From Gordionus sp. m RMFG-2023 (Eukaryota > Nematomorpha > Gordioida > Chordodea > Parachordodidae), in assembly GCF_954871325.1 (NCBI RefSeq), contig NC_088775.1, positions 67,867,561 to 67,931,560 of the forward strand: a stretch of 64,000 nucleotides of DNA. Direction: 5' to 3'. Of this stretch, positions 1 through 11,400 are shown piece by piece; within the stretch, counting starts at the first letter, position 1; each line of letters opens with the position of its first letter. The translations under genes were made by a program, and so were the position numbers. Below the pieces are notes generated by a model, which had not been told where the DNA came from, did no database searches, and saw only the letters and a list, made by a program, of their open reading frames with translations.

Positions 1-152
1 CCTCTTTAGTAAAAAATTATCTTATCTTAATCTAATCAAACAACAATTACATAATTTACTTTATTTTTCTGTTTCTAAATAAGATATAATAATATAAATA
101 TAACATAAGAAAAAAATATTATATGGTATAACATAAGAAAAAAATATAGATA

Positions 153-700
153 TTATTGCCATATATCGATATCCCAGTTATTTAAGGATAAACAATGCTT
201 TAAGGTGGATGGTGACATCCTATTTCTTTTTTTCGTCAGGAAATCCACTGTCTTGCTAAAGGCTCTCTCACTCGGCACACTTGATGATTGCTGGGCAAGA
301 AAATCTTTTGCAATCAGCGACAATGTAGGATAGATAAGGCTATTTTTTTCCCACCAATCTAGTATATTCGTTGTAGGGGACGCTACTTTATCATCGAGAT
401 AATCCTTGATCTCATCTTTTATAAGATCAGGGAATTCATATGCCTCCCTAAAAATTATAATATAATATAATATATTTTAATTACTTTCTCAATTCGTGAT
501 GCATGCAAACAGAATACGGCTGAGTATCCATGTCATCTCGTAAACAATAGATCTGTTAGATGGAAATTCAAAACCTTTATATAATATTTTAAATTTTTCC
601 ATATAGTCCGCCTTAACTAATATTTTAGGCATATATTTAATTTTATTTTAGGATCAAGTAATGTAGCCACATAATTACTAAATGTGCTCACATACGATGC
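153..700 (-). mobile_element. 3' part of a hAT transposase (BED/ZBED type)
   Basis: The last exon (153-447) is open and reads through a complete hAT C-terminal dimerisation domain: DWWEKN, YPTLSLIAKDFLAQ, SVPSERAFSKT, KKRNRMSP, then about 20 residues to the stop. It is preceded on the minus strand by a plausible acceptor (TTTTAG at 448-453). Further upstream (about 481-700) more transposase is readable in broken frames, including ATLLDPK, which matches the hAT 'LDPR.K' block. This domain holds transposase dimers together in the hobo/Ac/Tam3 superfamily. The end of the element was not found. A GC-rich oligomer cluster interrupts the region just beyond 696. Superfamily certain, exon limits approximate. 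Confidence 0.8.
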
Positions 701-745
701 GCCGAATTAACGCCGCGCCGAATTTCCGCGCCGAATTGACGTGGA
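694..745. repeat. GC-rich CGCGCCGAATT oligomer cluster
   Basis: Three near-copies of a 13-15 bp unit built on GCGCCGAATT follow one another, in sharp contrast to the AT-rich surroundings. It sits at the upstream edge of the broken hAT coding region and could be the end of an inserted element. Confidence 0.5.
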
Positions 746-865
746 ACTTATAATTTTACCTCCGAATAAGGGTCTATATCATCAGGCATTATGTTAATGT
801 CGTCCACGTCCTCATTTTTGTCATAGTTACTAACATTTTCTGAGTCATTCACAGAGTCGAATAAG

Positions 866-1160
866 AAAATAATATACGCCGCAGTCATATAAAAATAAAT
901 CTTCAAGCTATCAATACAAAATATGGAATTTTAAAATACTTTTAATTTTATTTTATAAGTTAGAATTTTAATAAAATAAATATTTAAAATTTAATTATTA
1001 TTGTTTATTTTTTTTATATCAGTATTTATTCGAATAAGAAATTAAAATTAATATATGCCGCAGTCATATAAATAATAAATCTAAAACAAAATATTAATAC
1101 AAAATATCGTATTTTAAAATACTTTTAATTTTATTTTATATCTTAGAATTTTATTAAATT
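866..1160. repeat. Tandem duplication, two copies of about 165 bp
   Basis: Two diverged copies start near 866 and 1032. Shared landmarks are GAATAAGAAA, CGCAGTCATATAAA, and a block ending TTTTAAAATACTTTTAATTT. No coding potential is seen. Just upstream on the minus strand (about 775-865) is a short acidic open stretch followed by a GTAAAA donor-like site; it may be another exon of the hAT at the left edge. Confidence 0.6.
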
Positions 1161-2079
1161 AATTATTAGATTAAATATATTTAATTAAAAAGATTCAATA
1201 CCATACTGTATGGTATTGTATAATTTATATACAACACATGTATGCATTTTTGTTTTTTTTATATTTAAAATTTTATTTAAAAAAATGTCATAAAATTGAC
1301 TCAACTTCAACACATGAGGATCGATTGAATCAATAAAAACACACAATTCCATCCCAGATAAAAATATTTTGTTTAAAAATAAAATATATTTTCAATCTAA
1401 TCTAGTAAATAATCATAATAGAATTTTTTTTCTTATTTTTTATATTTATAAATTTAAATATAATAAATCTTCTATTTTTTGAGTTTTAAAATAATTTCCG
1501 GTATTAGAAAAAGAGGATTCAAAACAACAGACCGGTCATGACACCTTCATTAAATGTGTCAATATGTCTAGATTTAATAGTATCGCTATCTTCTATCATA
1601 GTTCAGAATTAAGTACGAACTTTCTGGCCATATTTGTTTAATTTTATCGCTATTTTTTAAACACGTATATTTATTTTTTTCTTCTAATTTTATATATGTA
1701 TCTTGGACAAGTACATTTGATATTATTAAAATATTTTAATAGTTATTAACCATTAATGACTAAATAAAATAATTACCTAAAAGAGGGACTATAAATATAC
1801 TTAATATATATTAAATACAGATGAGGAGGAATGCTAAAGAAGATTCACCCGTCATCTCATAGTTTTGATTATTATCACATGTCTGTCTTATATAAAATTC
1901 AAAATATAGTTGAGATATAATTTCAAAATATTCAGATACCTGCAAAATATTTTATTATTTGAGAATATTATTCAATCGTAAATAAGAATTTTTTTGAGTA
2001 TTCAATCAAAAAATGTTAATAAGAATTTATTTGATCAAGTAAAATGAGGAATAAGTTAATGAAGTAAATAATTGGTATT
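1161..2079. other. AT-rich stretch, no gene seen
   Basis: Long A/T runs with scattered short complex pieces (about 1500-1640 and 1825-1880). These may be decayed transposase, but no frame could be assigned. No TIR, tRNA or exon was found. Confidence 0.5.
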
Positions 2080-3140
2080 CATAATTCAAGTTGGAAGTCT
2101 TAAGTAATAAAATATAAATAACAGATCAAATATCTTAATAATTAATTTAAAATATTCGTCCTCTAGTAGACACAAATTGACGACTCAAGTTGAAATTTTT
2201 AAGTACAAAAATGTAAATAATAGAATCTTAAATAATAACAATTAATTTTAACTATTCGTCCTCTAATCTACTCAACTATAAATGTATTCACGACTCAACT
2301 GGAAGTCTAAAGTAAAAAATGTAAAAACAAAAAATATCTTAATTAATAATATTAAAAATATTCGTCCTCTAGTCGACTCATGTTCATAGAACTTTTCTTC
2401 CTCTAGTCGACTCAACTTTAAATATATAATTCTTATTCACGTCAAGACTCAAGTTGGAAGTCTAAAGTAAAAAAATATAAAAAACAAAAAATATTTTCAT
2501 AATAACTAATTTGGAATATTCATCATATAGTCGACTCATTTATATAATTCTTTTCAGTTTTCACAATTCAAATTAGAAGTCTAAAGTAAAAAAATGTAAA
2601 AAGCAGAAAAAATATTTAATAAATAATAATTAATTTGAAATATTCGTCCTCTAATCGACTTAAATTGAGACTCAAGTTCAGAGAACTATTCGTCCTCTAT
2701 TCGATAACTATATATTCACAACTCAAGTTGGAGGTCTAAAGTAAAAAGTAAATAACAACAAATATCTTAAATAATAACTAATTTGAAATATTCGTCCTCT
2801 AGTCGACTTAAGTTCATAAAACTATTGGTCCTCTAGTCGACTCAATTATTTAATTATATTCACGAGTCACGACTCAAGTTGGAAGTCGAAAGTAGTAAAA
2901 TACAAAAACTATCTTAATTAATAATTATATCTGAAATATTCGTCCTCTAGTCGACTCAAGTTCATAAAATATTCGCCCTCTAGTCGACTAGAGGACGAAT
3001 ATTTTAAGAACTTAAGCTCACGACTTGAGTTCACAACTTGGGTCGACTTGAGTTCACGACTCGAGTCGACTTGAGTTTGAGTTAGTCGACATATTCGACT
3101 AACGACTCGAGACTCTGAGTCGGAGTCGGGTGAACTCGAC
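2080..3140. repeat. Irregular tandem repeat with TCGTCCTCTAGTCGACTCAAG
   Basis: Eight or more degenerate units of about 100-130 bp share a core of TTCGTCCTCTAGTCGACTC followed by CACGACTCAAGTTGGAAGTC. The array ends in a cluster of GTCGAC and ACTCGAG words and the sequence TTTTTAACAACACTA. The last looks like a hAT-type terminus (TAGTGTTGTTAAA on the other strand), so the array may be the inner part of a repeat-rich non-autonomous hAT element. No left terminus was found. Confidence 0.65.
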
Positions 3141-3924
3141 TTTTTAACAACACTAGTTTCTCTATAAAGACGTGGAACCCCATTAATTATATAAAAAAAA
3201 TAATATATATAATTCTTTTTATAATAAAAATAAAAACTTCACCCTTCGCCTTCTATTTTATTTGAAATGCACACACGATTTTGAAATTTATTTTATTTAT
3301 ATATTATTTCTTTTCTACCTCCCTCTCCCTGCTTTGTTGAAAGAAAAAAACAAAAAAATATTATTTACTTTTCGTTTTATTTAACTTTTTTTTCCTTTCA
3401 AAAAAATAAACACATTATAAATTTAGTACTTATTTATTTATATAGGCATTACATCATACATAAAAATTGCACAAAACAAAATACTTAATTTTTGGTATTT
3501 TTTTATTATTTTTAAAAATAGTACTCATTTTCGGGTAGGTCTATAAGTCGAAAGGCTTGGTAATACGAAAGGCTGAAAAATAATATTGAAAATAAAAATA
3601 ACAAAGAAAATGTTTAATGAGATATTTGATTGATTTATTGCTTTTTTTAGAGAAAAAATATTATAATAACATTACATTATAATATATTAAAAATATGGAA
3701 ATTTTAAGATCTTTTCAATTTTTTTATTAATTCTTTGAAATAATTTGCGGTTTTTAAAAATTAATTTTATTATATTAATTTTTAAATTAATATTTTTAAT
3801 TAAATTAATAATTGGTTATGAATTTATATATTGAGTAAGTATAAATATATTGTAATTACTTGATAAAGAAGTAAATGAGAAACATAAATTTTTTAAGGTA
3901 TTTTTAATTTGAGAAAGCATTTAA
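3141..3924. other. AT-rich stretch, no gene seen
   Basis: Mostly A/T runs. No open frame with protein-like composition, no inverted ends and no RNA-gene signature was found. Confidence 0.5.
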
Positions 3925-4440
3925 GAAGGGAAAGGCTAACATCTTAAACGTAATTTTGAATATAATAATATCATTAAACTCAGAATTTAACCTCTTAGAT
4001 GTATTTTTTTACGTTTCCGGTTCACAAAATAAATTTTTTGTAGCGAAAAACATTTACAGGGGAAAGGCTAACATTTTAAAAGTAATTTTTATAGTATTTA
4101 TATCATTGAACTCAGAATTTAATTCTCTATCCAAAATTGCTTAGATGTATTTTTTTACGTTTCCGGTTCACATAATAAATTATTTGTCGCGAAAGACATT
4201 TATAAGGGAAAGGCTAACATTTTAAAAGTAATTTTTATAATATTTATATCATTGAACTCAGAATTAAATTATCTATCCTAAACCGCTTAGATGTATTTTT
4301 TTACGTTTCCGGTTCACAAAATCAATTTTTTGTCGTGAAAGACATTTATAGAGGAAAGTCTAACATTTTAAAAGTAATTTTTATAATATTTATATCATTA
4401 AACTCAGAATTTAATTCTCTATCCAAAACCCCTTAGAAAA
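3925..4440. repeat. 146-bp tandem repeat, about 3.5 copies
   Basis: Units begin near 3928, 4060, 4206 and 4352 at the words GGGAAAGGCTAAC. Each contains ATCATTGAACTCAGAATTTA and GTATTTTTTTACGTTTCCGG. Spacing is about 146 bp except for a shorter first unit. The 62-codon open frame here is only the array read in one frame. Confidence 0.8.
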
Positions 4441-5035
4441 TCCTCAGAATTTTTTTTTAGTATATATTTACAAATACTTTGAATTGAACCCAATAATAAT
4501 TATATTTATAAATCAAAAAAATCCTGAATCATTTAGTACAGTATAACTGAATTAATGACATTTTCTAAATAAAATATTTGGAATATCATTTTTATCTCAT
4601 TATTATTAAATTTTCACAAATGTATAATATTCAATTTTATATATTTTCATTAAAAAATATTGGAGAATTTCAAATGACGAATTTGACAATTGTCACCCAT
4701 ATAAATTTATATTATTAGGGGAGATCAGGGCTAGTCGGCGCAATTTTTGTCAAAATTATCATAGCTCCGAAAATAATTATCAAATAGAATCTTACAAAAT
4801 ACCTTAAACATCTATCTATAAATATATGCTGTTATATTTTTTAAATATCTAATATTTTTTTCTCTAAAAAAGTTTTAGTAAAAGTCATTTTTTGAACCTA
4901 GTAACCCCAAACCCGTGGTTAGTAGTTCATCGATGGGGCTAGTCGAATCAAGTGGTTTATTAGGCTTCCTATGAAAAAAAATTTTTTTTTTTCAGATTTT
5001 AATATATAACTATAATTCTTTATTTATATAATGTT

Positions 5036-5474
5036 CTATTTACAATTATAACAAATAAAATAACAATCTTTTTTGGCACAGGATCCATGCGCCAAACCTT
5101 TACATACTCTACATTGAACCCAATCTTCAAAATTATGGAAATTCCCTAAGGCATTAACAGCAAGCGCCATTGTCACTAGAGTGCCTTGCTCTGCAGAAGT
5201 GATGGCTACGACTTGTTTTTGACCCTTCTGCGCAACAATTTTTGATGGATTTTGCACTGTTGTTAAGCCTGTTTCATTCATATTATAAATTGACATAGGT
5301 CTTAATTCATGTTGATCTAGTATTCTCTTGTATAGATTAAAAAAATATAGAACAGCCTCTTGATTAAAACCAGCAGCTCGAGCTAAACTAGTAGCCTCAG
5401 GAGATCTTAGAGATAATCTTGGATTTCTTCTCATAAATGAAGAAAATTATTCTTCACCAGCCATTTTATTAATT
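5036..5474 (-). pseudogene. pogo/Tigger-type transposase remnant with C-terminal zinc finger
   Basis: The readable protein contains the end of the CENP-B-like HTH region (FSSFMRRNPRLSLRSPEA), the linker to the DDE_1 domain (LARAAGFN, FFNLYKRIL), and the first catalytic block IYNMNETGLTTV. Family members normally have Asp in 'DETG'; here it is Asn. After ALGNF the frame jumps to a C-terminal C4-type finger (CRVCKGLAHGSC, CYFICYNC), so most of the DDE domain, with the second and third acidic residues, is deleted. An in-frame TAA lies upstream at the HTH end. The product cannot be an active transposase. Confidence 0.8.
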
Positions 5475-5689
5475 CCATGATTTGGGTATTTTTTTGTTTA
5501 ATTGAATTGCATGATAATAAGCTTGAATCTTTATCTAATGTATAAATATTTAAATAATAATATATTATTTTGGCCTATCTTGGGCATAGTTCCAGAAATT
5601 TTATATTTTTTATAGTATCTTAAAAAATTTGTTGTGGGTATACCTAATAAAATAAATAATAAATTTATTCAAAATTTATCTAATTTTAT

Positions 5690-6230
5690 ATTTAAATATA
5701 TAATATCATATGACCTTATTATCAGGTCAAAATTATATCATGATAACAAAAATTTTCATATCCAATGTATTAATTTGAATCATATTATATATTGCCATTT
5801 ATAATATATTTATATAAAAAATATTAGTTTACTATATATATATATATAAATTTTAAGCCTGATATCAGGCTAAAATTTATATATACTAAATTCATATTCA
5901 ATAAAATGTATTAATTTAAATCATATTTATTGTCAATTATAATAGATATGTATAAAAATATGTGTTTGATAGATATAATTCATTTTAAATAATTGATCTT
6001 ATTATCAGACTATAATTTATATACTAAAAATGTATGTTATATCTATGACAATATATAATAACAATATATATTATAATATCACAATATATTATATTATCAC
6101 ATAAGATATTTATTTAGGTCTGATATCATATTAAAATTGAAATGTATATTATGAAAAATTATATTAATGAATTTATATAATAATTATTATTATATATACA
6201 CTACATATTATATTATATTTTAACCTGTAA
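5690..6230. repeat. ~140-bp internal repeat of the pogo element, about 4 copies
   Basis: Copies near 5707, 5853, 5996 and 6117 share (G/C)TGATATCAGGCTAAAATTTATA-like cores and a TTAATTTAAATCATAT segment. The core is itself a near-palindrome. It is non-coding and probably expanded inside the element after the DDE domain was lost. Confidence 0.55.
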
Positions 6231-7140
6231 TAGATGATACTTTTCTTGATGAGTTATTATTTTCATATAGTTAAATAGCTTCTTCGTAATCAGATTTATT
6301 AAAAATCTTTCGATTTTGAATTTTGCGGATATATTTACGTACCATTATATTATAAATATTAATTGATTGATTGCGCCGACAAGCCACGATTCAACTAACC
6401 TCAATGGTGGTAATATTACTAATATGATCTTAACATATATTTAAGCATTAGATATCAATCTGAAACTTTCCCAAATATTAAAATAGATATATAACTTTCA
6501 TATAATGTCCATTTTGTCATGTTTAAACTTTTAATTTTTAAATACAACCTAATAATATAAAGTGAAAATATTGTAATTTTCACTTCAAAAACATGTCATA
6601 ACAGATAAAAATTTAAATAGCTAAATATTATAAATTATTTTTATCCCCAAATATGGATATTATACGTTTCTATTTTAGAACAAAATTTCAACTTTTAATC
6701 TTACTGGTTTTAAAATAAAATCCTTTGAACCGACAAGCCCCTTGCGCCGACTAGCCCTAGTCTCCCCTATTGAATTTATGCCCATTTTCATTAAAAAACA
6801 TTGGAAAAGTTTTATAATGTTGAATATGACAATTATCACTCTTAATAATTACATTATTATTGAATTTACACGAAAGAGATATAAAATATTTATTTATACA
6901 TATTTTATTAAAATACATTGGGAAAATTTTTAAATGACTAATATGACAATTGTCATCCTTCGGAATTACATTGTTATTGTATTTTAGATTTAAAATATTC
7001 AGTTAACTATTTCCATTGAAAAACGAAACTGTATTGAATTGAAATATTTATTTTTACCAAAGTTCACTAAAAAAATTCTTTAAAATAATGAATATGACAA
7101 TGCCACCCTTCTGATTTAAATTATTATTAAATTTATAGTA

Positions 7141-7335
7141 AAGCAGAGCGTTCGCCAATGAAAATCAGCTAAGCTCAACTTTAGCTAATCAAAATCGGAT
7201 TAAGCTTAGTATTAACCAATCAAACTCCGCTTAAGTTTAGTCTTAGCCAATCAAAATCGGCTTGAGCTTATTTTTTACAAAATAAATCCGCTAAGGCTTT
7301 AGCCTTTGCCAAAAAAATCAACTTAGGATTAGCGG
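7141..7335. repeat. ~36-bp tandem repeat, about 4-5 units
   Basis: Units share TAGCCAATCAAAATCGGCTT and AAGCTTAGT-like sequence (7154, 7190, 7226, 7245 and on). The block ends with TTAGCGGATCACTAAACGGA. It may be the internal array of a small element; no matching ends were found. Confidence 0.6.
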
Positions 7336-8493
7336 ATCACTAAACGGACGCCTTGATTCTTACTAACCTCATGTGTGTAAAAAACAGAATTGTGGCAAAG
7401 ATTAGAGAATAGATTGAAATAGAAGATAATATAAGAACTGTTGGCAAGCAGTAATAAACTAGATTTTGAAAGACCCTGTTATCTATAAATATAAGGTTGC
7501 TAAAAATATGAATGAATAATTTTACTATCACTTTATTACATGATCCAACATAATTATAAAATATTAAGATTTAAAAATTAAAAATAAGTAATAAATTTCT
7601 TTCCTTTAAAATTTACATCTTAGAAATATCCTCATTTACATAGTTTATAATATATGAAATTAAGTAATATCGTAATAATTCTTCTAATTTTAATAAGACA
7701 TTTTTTGTTATGCATTTATCCTAATATTGCAACAATGTGCTCATGATTACCCTTGTCATTTCTTCTCGTTTATTAAATAATGCTTTGTTATTCTCTTTCA
7801 ACACCTTTGATAATTTTTTTACTGATTTCCTGACCCGACCAGTTAAAATTTTACAAAAAGTCAGGTCCGGCCCGGACCGTTTAATTACTTATTTTAGGTT
7901 GTGTACTATATAATATTTGTCATTTAAAATTTTTAAAAAAATTTAATATTGATTATTTACATCTTACTTTTATAATGTTTTATTTAATTTCTTTACTATG
8001 ATATGAAATGCAAGAAAATAAATAATTACTTTAATAAAAGAAGAGAAAACAATATTTTCTATTATATTATTTTAGGTTTTTTAAATAATTTTTAAGCCTT
8101 CATATTTTTTAAAATTTTTAAGCAGGGCCTCTGACTTGCGAGGCTCTTGCTCAGGCCAAAAAAAGTGAATTTTCATAATACACTAGAAAAGAATTGATAA
8201 AATAAATTATTAAATATAATTTTGGATTTGTATTTGATATAAATAATATTAATCTTAAATAATAAAAATTGTCCCGATTATGGTTAGTATAGTATCAGTA
8301 TCAGTAATAATTAAAAGTGGTTGCTTTAGTATCGATGCATCTATGATCTCATTCAAATTACTTATTATTTGAACTTCTTTTACGTTGTTTCAAATTGAGC
8401 CTAAAGTGTTGTATCTGGTATTTAAAAAGGCTAAAAGTTATAAAAAAACGAGCTACTTGATTATCATATTTTATTTTATTATAAATTTTGAAG
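7336..8493. other. AT-rich stretch with GC-rich MITE debris
   Basis: No gene seen. Around 7830-7900 (CAGGTCCGGCCCGGACC) and 8107-8158 (GGGCCTCTGACTTGCGAGG) are GC-rich words of the type found at the ends of small hAT elements elsewhere in the window, so 7.83-8.16 kb is probably a decayed MITE. No target duplication could be read. Confidence 0.4.
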
Positions 8494-11400
8494 TTATTAG
8501 TGATCAGCTTCGGACAATTTTGCACGAAAGTCTTATAGCAGATAGAACCCAAACATTGATCGACACCTATTTCCAGATTTATAAAGACAATTTTAAGGTA
8601 CATTAAATGTTCAATTATTCGCCAGAATGAGAGATTACATTATTTTTGTTATTTTTATTATTAAAATAGTGCCTCTTATATAGAGTACATGGAAATATTT
8701 TTTTTTAAATTATTGATTTATTTTATTTATCTTCAGTTTTTTGGTTGGAGCGGAAATTAGAAAAATTAATAAATATATTAATATTCCTAATATCACTTTA
8801 ACTCCCATTGTTTTGACATCATCAGTGCATTTGGACCCTGAGCCTGTGATTTCTTCAAAGCACTATGCCAAAAATTAGCTTAATTTCGGGTGATTCTTAG
8901 GAAGTTTTACCTACGCCAACGAATTTCAATGGAAATTTGTAGATCACATAGTATATCAATCCACAATGCCATAACCTAAAGGCATTTCCTCACGTTTTTT
9001 AAACACTTTTTTATTATAAAATTTTTATAATATTTTTTAAAAATATATTCTTTTTTATTATTAAAAATTTTTATAATATTTTTTAAAAATATATTCTTTT
9101 TTTTAAAAAAATATATTTTATTTTTATATAGCTTATATCTTTTATTATAAATTGTAATCTTTTTTAAATTAAAATATTCATTCATTAAATAAAGATTAAC
9201 AGAATGTATCACTTAAATAAAATCGATAATACATATATCAATTGATTATTAATAATTCTGACGATATTTTTAAAAAGTAGCACGCTATAACTACGAGCAC
9301 TTCAACAAAAGGTAGTGTTGCCACTTATAGCTACTTTCGCAAAAATATTTTTGAAGTGCTAATGAATAAAGTATTGCAGTCCTAATTATATATTTTTTAT
9401 AATGAAATATTATATATTTAAATTAATCAATTTTTTATTAACTTTTTAATGAGAATTTTAAGGACATCAAAATGATATATTATTTTTGATTTTTCTAACA
9501 ATCAATTTTTGATTAATTTGAGATTCGTTGAATCAAGATGGCCTTTATCCTAGACCTTGATACCCTATAACTCTGAATCTAAGTGATCCTAAAATAACAA
9601 CTTATTTAACTATGTAAAGTTTCATTCGTTTTAAATGATTTCTGAAAATCGCCTTTATTTGGTCATACATGGTTATGAAGTATTTATAAGGAAGGTATTT
9701 CCAATTAGAGGTCGCTGAACAACTTATACAAAATTATTTTACGAACCGGGCCAGGCAAAAAATTTAAGGGTTGGGCTGACCCCCGCCGACCTCTACTTTC
9801 AATGGCCATTATAATAATAAAAACAACGAAAGTCATATGTTCTTTTACTTTTGTTCTCTTGCGTTAGTATATGTTTTAGAGTGTATAATATTTTAAAATT
9901 AATATATTACTTTAATCTTCAAATTTCTACGTATTTAGCTATTAAATTAACAAAAATGAATCCTAAATAAAGAGCATTATTACATGTGATTTAATTGATA
10001 TATGTATCAAGGATTAGCCCTCTATGCTAGAAGAATTGAATTTGATTGAAGAGGAAGATCAATTTACCCACATGGTAACTCTGGACGAAGATATCGACAC
10101 CCAAGAATTGTTATTAACTTGACGAATATGCTTTAAAATATTAGCATCATAATATTTATATAATATATAAATTAATAAAATTAACTTCCTATTATTTTCT
10201 TTACAAAAAGATATTTTCAAATTCGACAAAAATTTTGAAACAGCTGAAAATAAATATGAAGAAATTTTACCCGGTTCAAATGACGAAGATAGCGGGACCT
10301 CTGGAGATGAGGACGGTTCAGAAGCTGAAGAAAAAGAAAGTAAATTTAACTAGGATTTGGGATAAAAATATATGGGGGGGGGGGGAATATTAAATATCGT
10401 CAGCTAATTATTTTATATATTTTGACAAATTGCTTTTAATATTCGATGAAGTGGACGATTTTTGTTCTGCCTTTTAATTTTTATGAAATGTATTATGCAA
10501 GTTAAAATTCGTGTAACCTACACTAAAAATCTTCCTTGCCTTAGCTTATTTTTTTTTTTTGCAAATGATAAGGTTAAAATTAATAAAAACTAAGCAATTA
10601 TAGATATTACATTCTTCCTAAATAGATTTTATTTGTAAGCTAGTTTACCAGGAGTATCTATCATACCAACAGCTATTATTGTCTTCTCTCCCTTACTCCT
10701 ATAGATAGGTTAGTATCACTGGCATCCTTAGCCTTTTAAACTAGAGAGGGATCATTAAAATTTTCCAAAAATAAAAAAAGGCTAATTGTATATAAAATGA
10801 CTAAGAAATCTTTAAAAAAAGGAAATTTTTGCCTAAAATTTGCAAAAAAATATCCACTTCTTAAATTTTTTTAGGATGCTCTCCAAAGTTGACAGGGGAC
10901 TTGCTCAGTGCCCTTGCAATGCAGCAGACAGTTTACTTTTTAATTTTAGGAAAATAAATGAAAAAAATTATTTGATAAATTTTTTGGGCATTTTATGATT
11001 ATTACATGATTTAAAATCCTCATAAAGAAAAATTAGCCACTGATGTTCATAAAATTTAGAAAAGACATTACTTTATAAAAACAAATTAAGACGGTTATGC
11101 TCTATCTTAGGCAAAATCGATAAAAACTAAAAAAATAGCTATAATTTGCTTTTTATAATTTTTTTTATTTATTCCTTAAGCTATAAAGCCGATAGGAGGT
11201 CAAAATAATCCTGTCGTTCACATAAAATCAATATTATCGCTTTCCTACCCAACTGCTAAAACTGATAAATAATTTATAGTAAATTCTATGGTTTATTCCT
11301 TTAGAGGAACTATTTCAAATTGTTTAGCATTTTTTTTAAATGATCTAAAACACTACATGGTATTTCGACGACTTTAAATATTCTTATATCATTTATATAA

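Larger units (their letters stand above)
4718..6767 (-). mobile_element. pogo-like (Tc1/mariner) DNA transposon, internally deleted
   Basis: The termini are 26-bp inverted repeats (4718-4743 and 6742-6767), starting GGGGAGAYYAGGGCTAGTCG, with two mismatches. TA lies directly outside both ends, the target duplication of the Tc1/mariner superfamily. The transposase remnant is on the minus strand near the left end. Second, related GCGCCGACAAGCC words at about 6374 and 6730 look like subterminal binding repeats. About half the element is AT-rich repeat. Insertion into the ~120-bp satellite is clear because repeat units resume on both sides. Confidence 0.85.
4560..7140. repeat. Degenerate ~120-bp satellite split by the pogo element
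   Basis: Units on both sides of the element at 4718-6767 share CATT(A)AAAAA-ATTGG-A-AATTT followed by an ATGACAATTGTCA-like core (near 4684, 6827, 6940 and 7095) and a run of TAATTATTATT. The pogo insertion separates the unit at 4640-4717 from those at 6770-7140. The core palindrome and unit length recall the arrays in the giant palindromes at 25.8 and 48.5 kb. Confidence 0.55.

Noticed and set aside
8358-8603. 81-codon minus-strand open frame
   Set aside because: Antisense to CWC22 exon 8494-8597, whose plus-strand match is much stronger.
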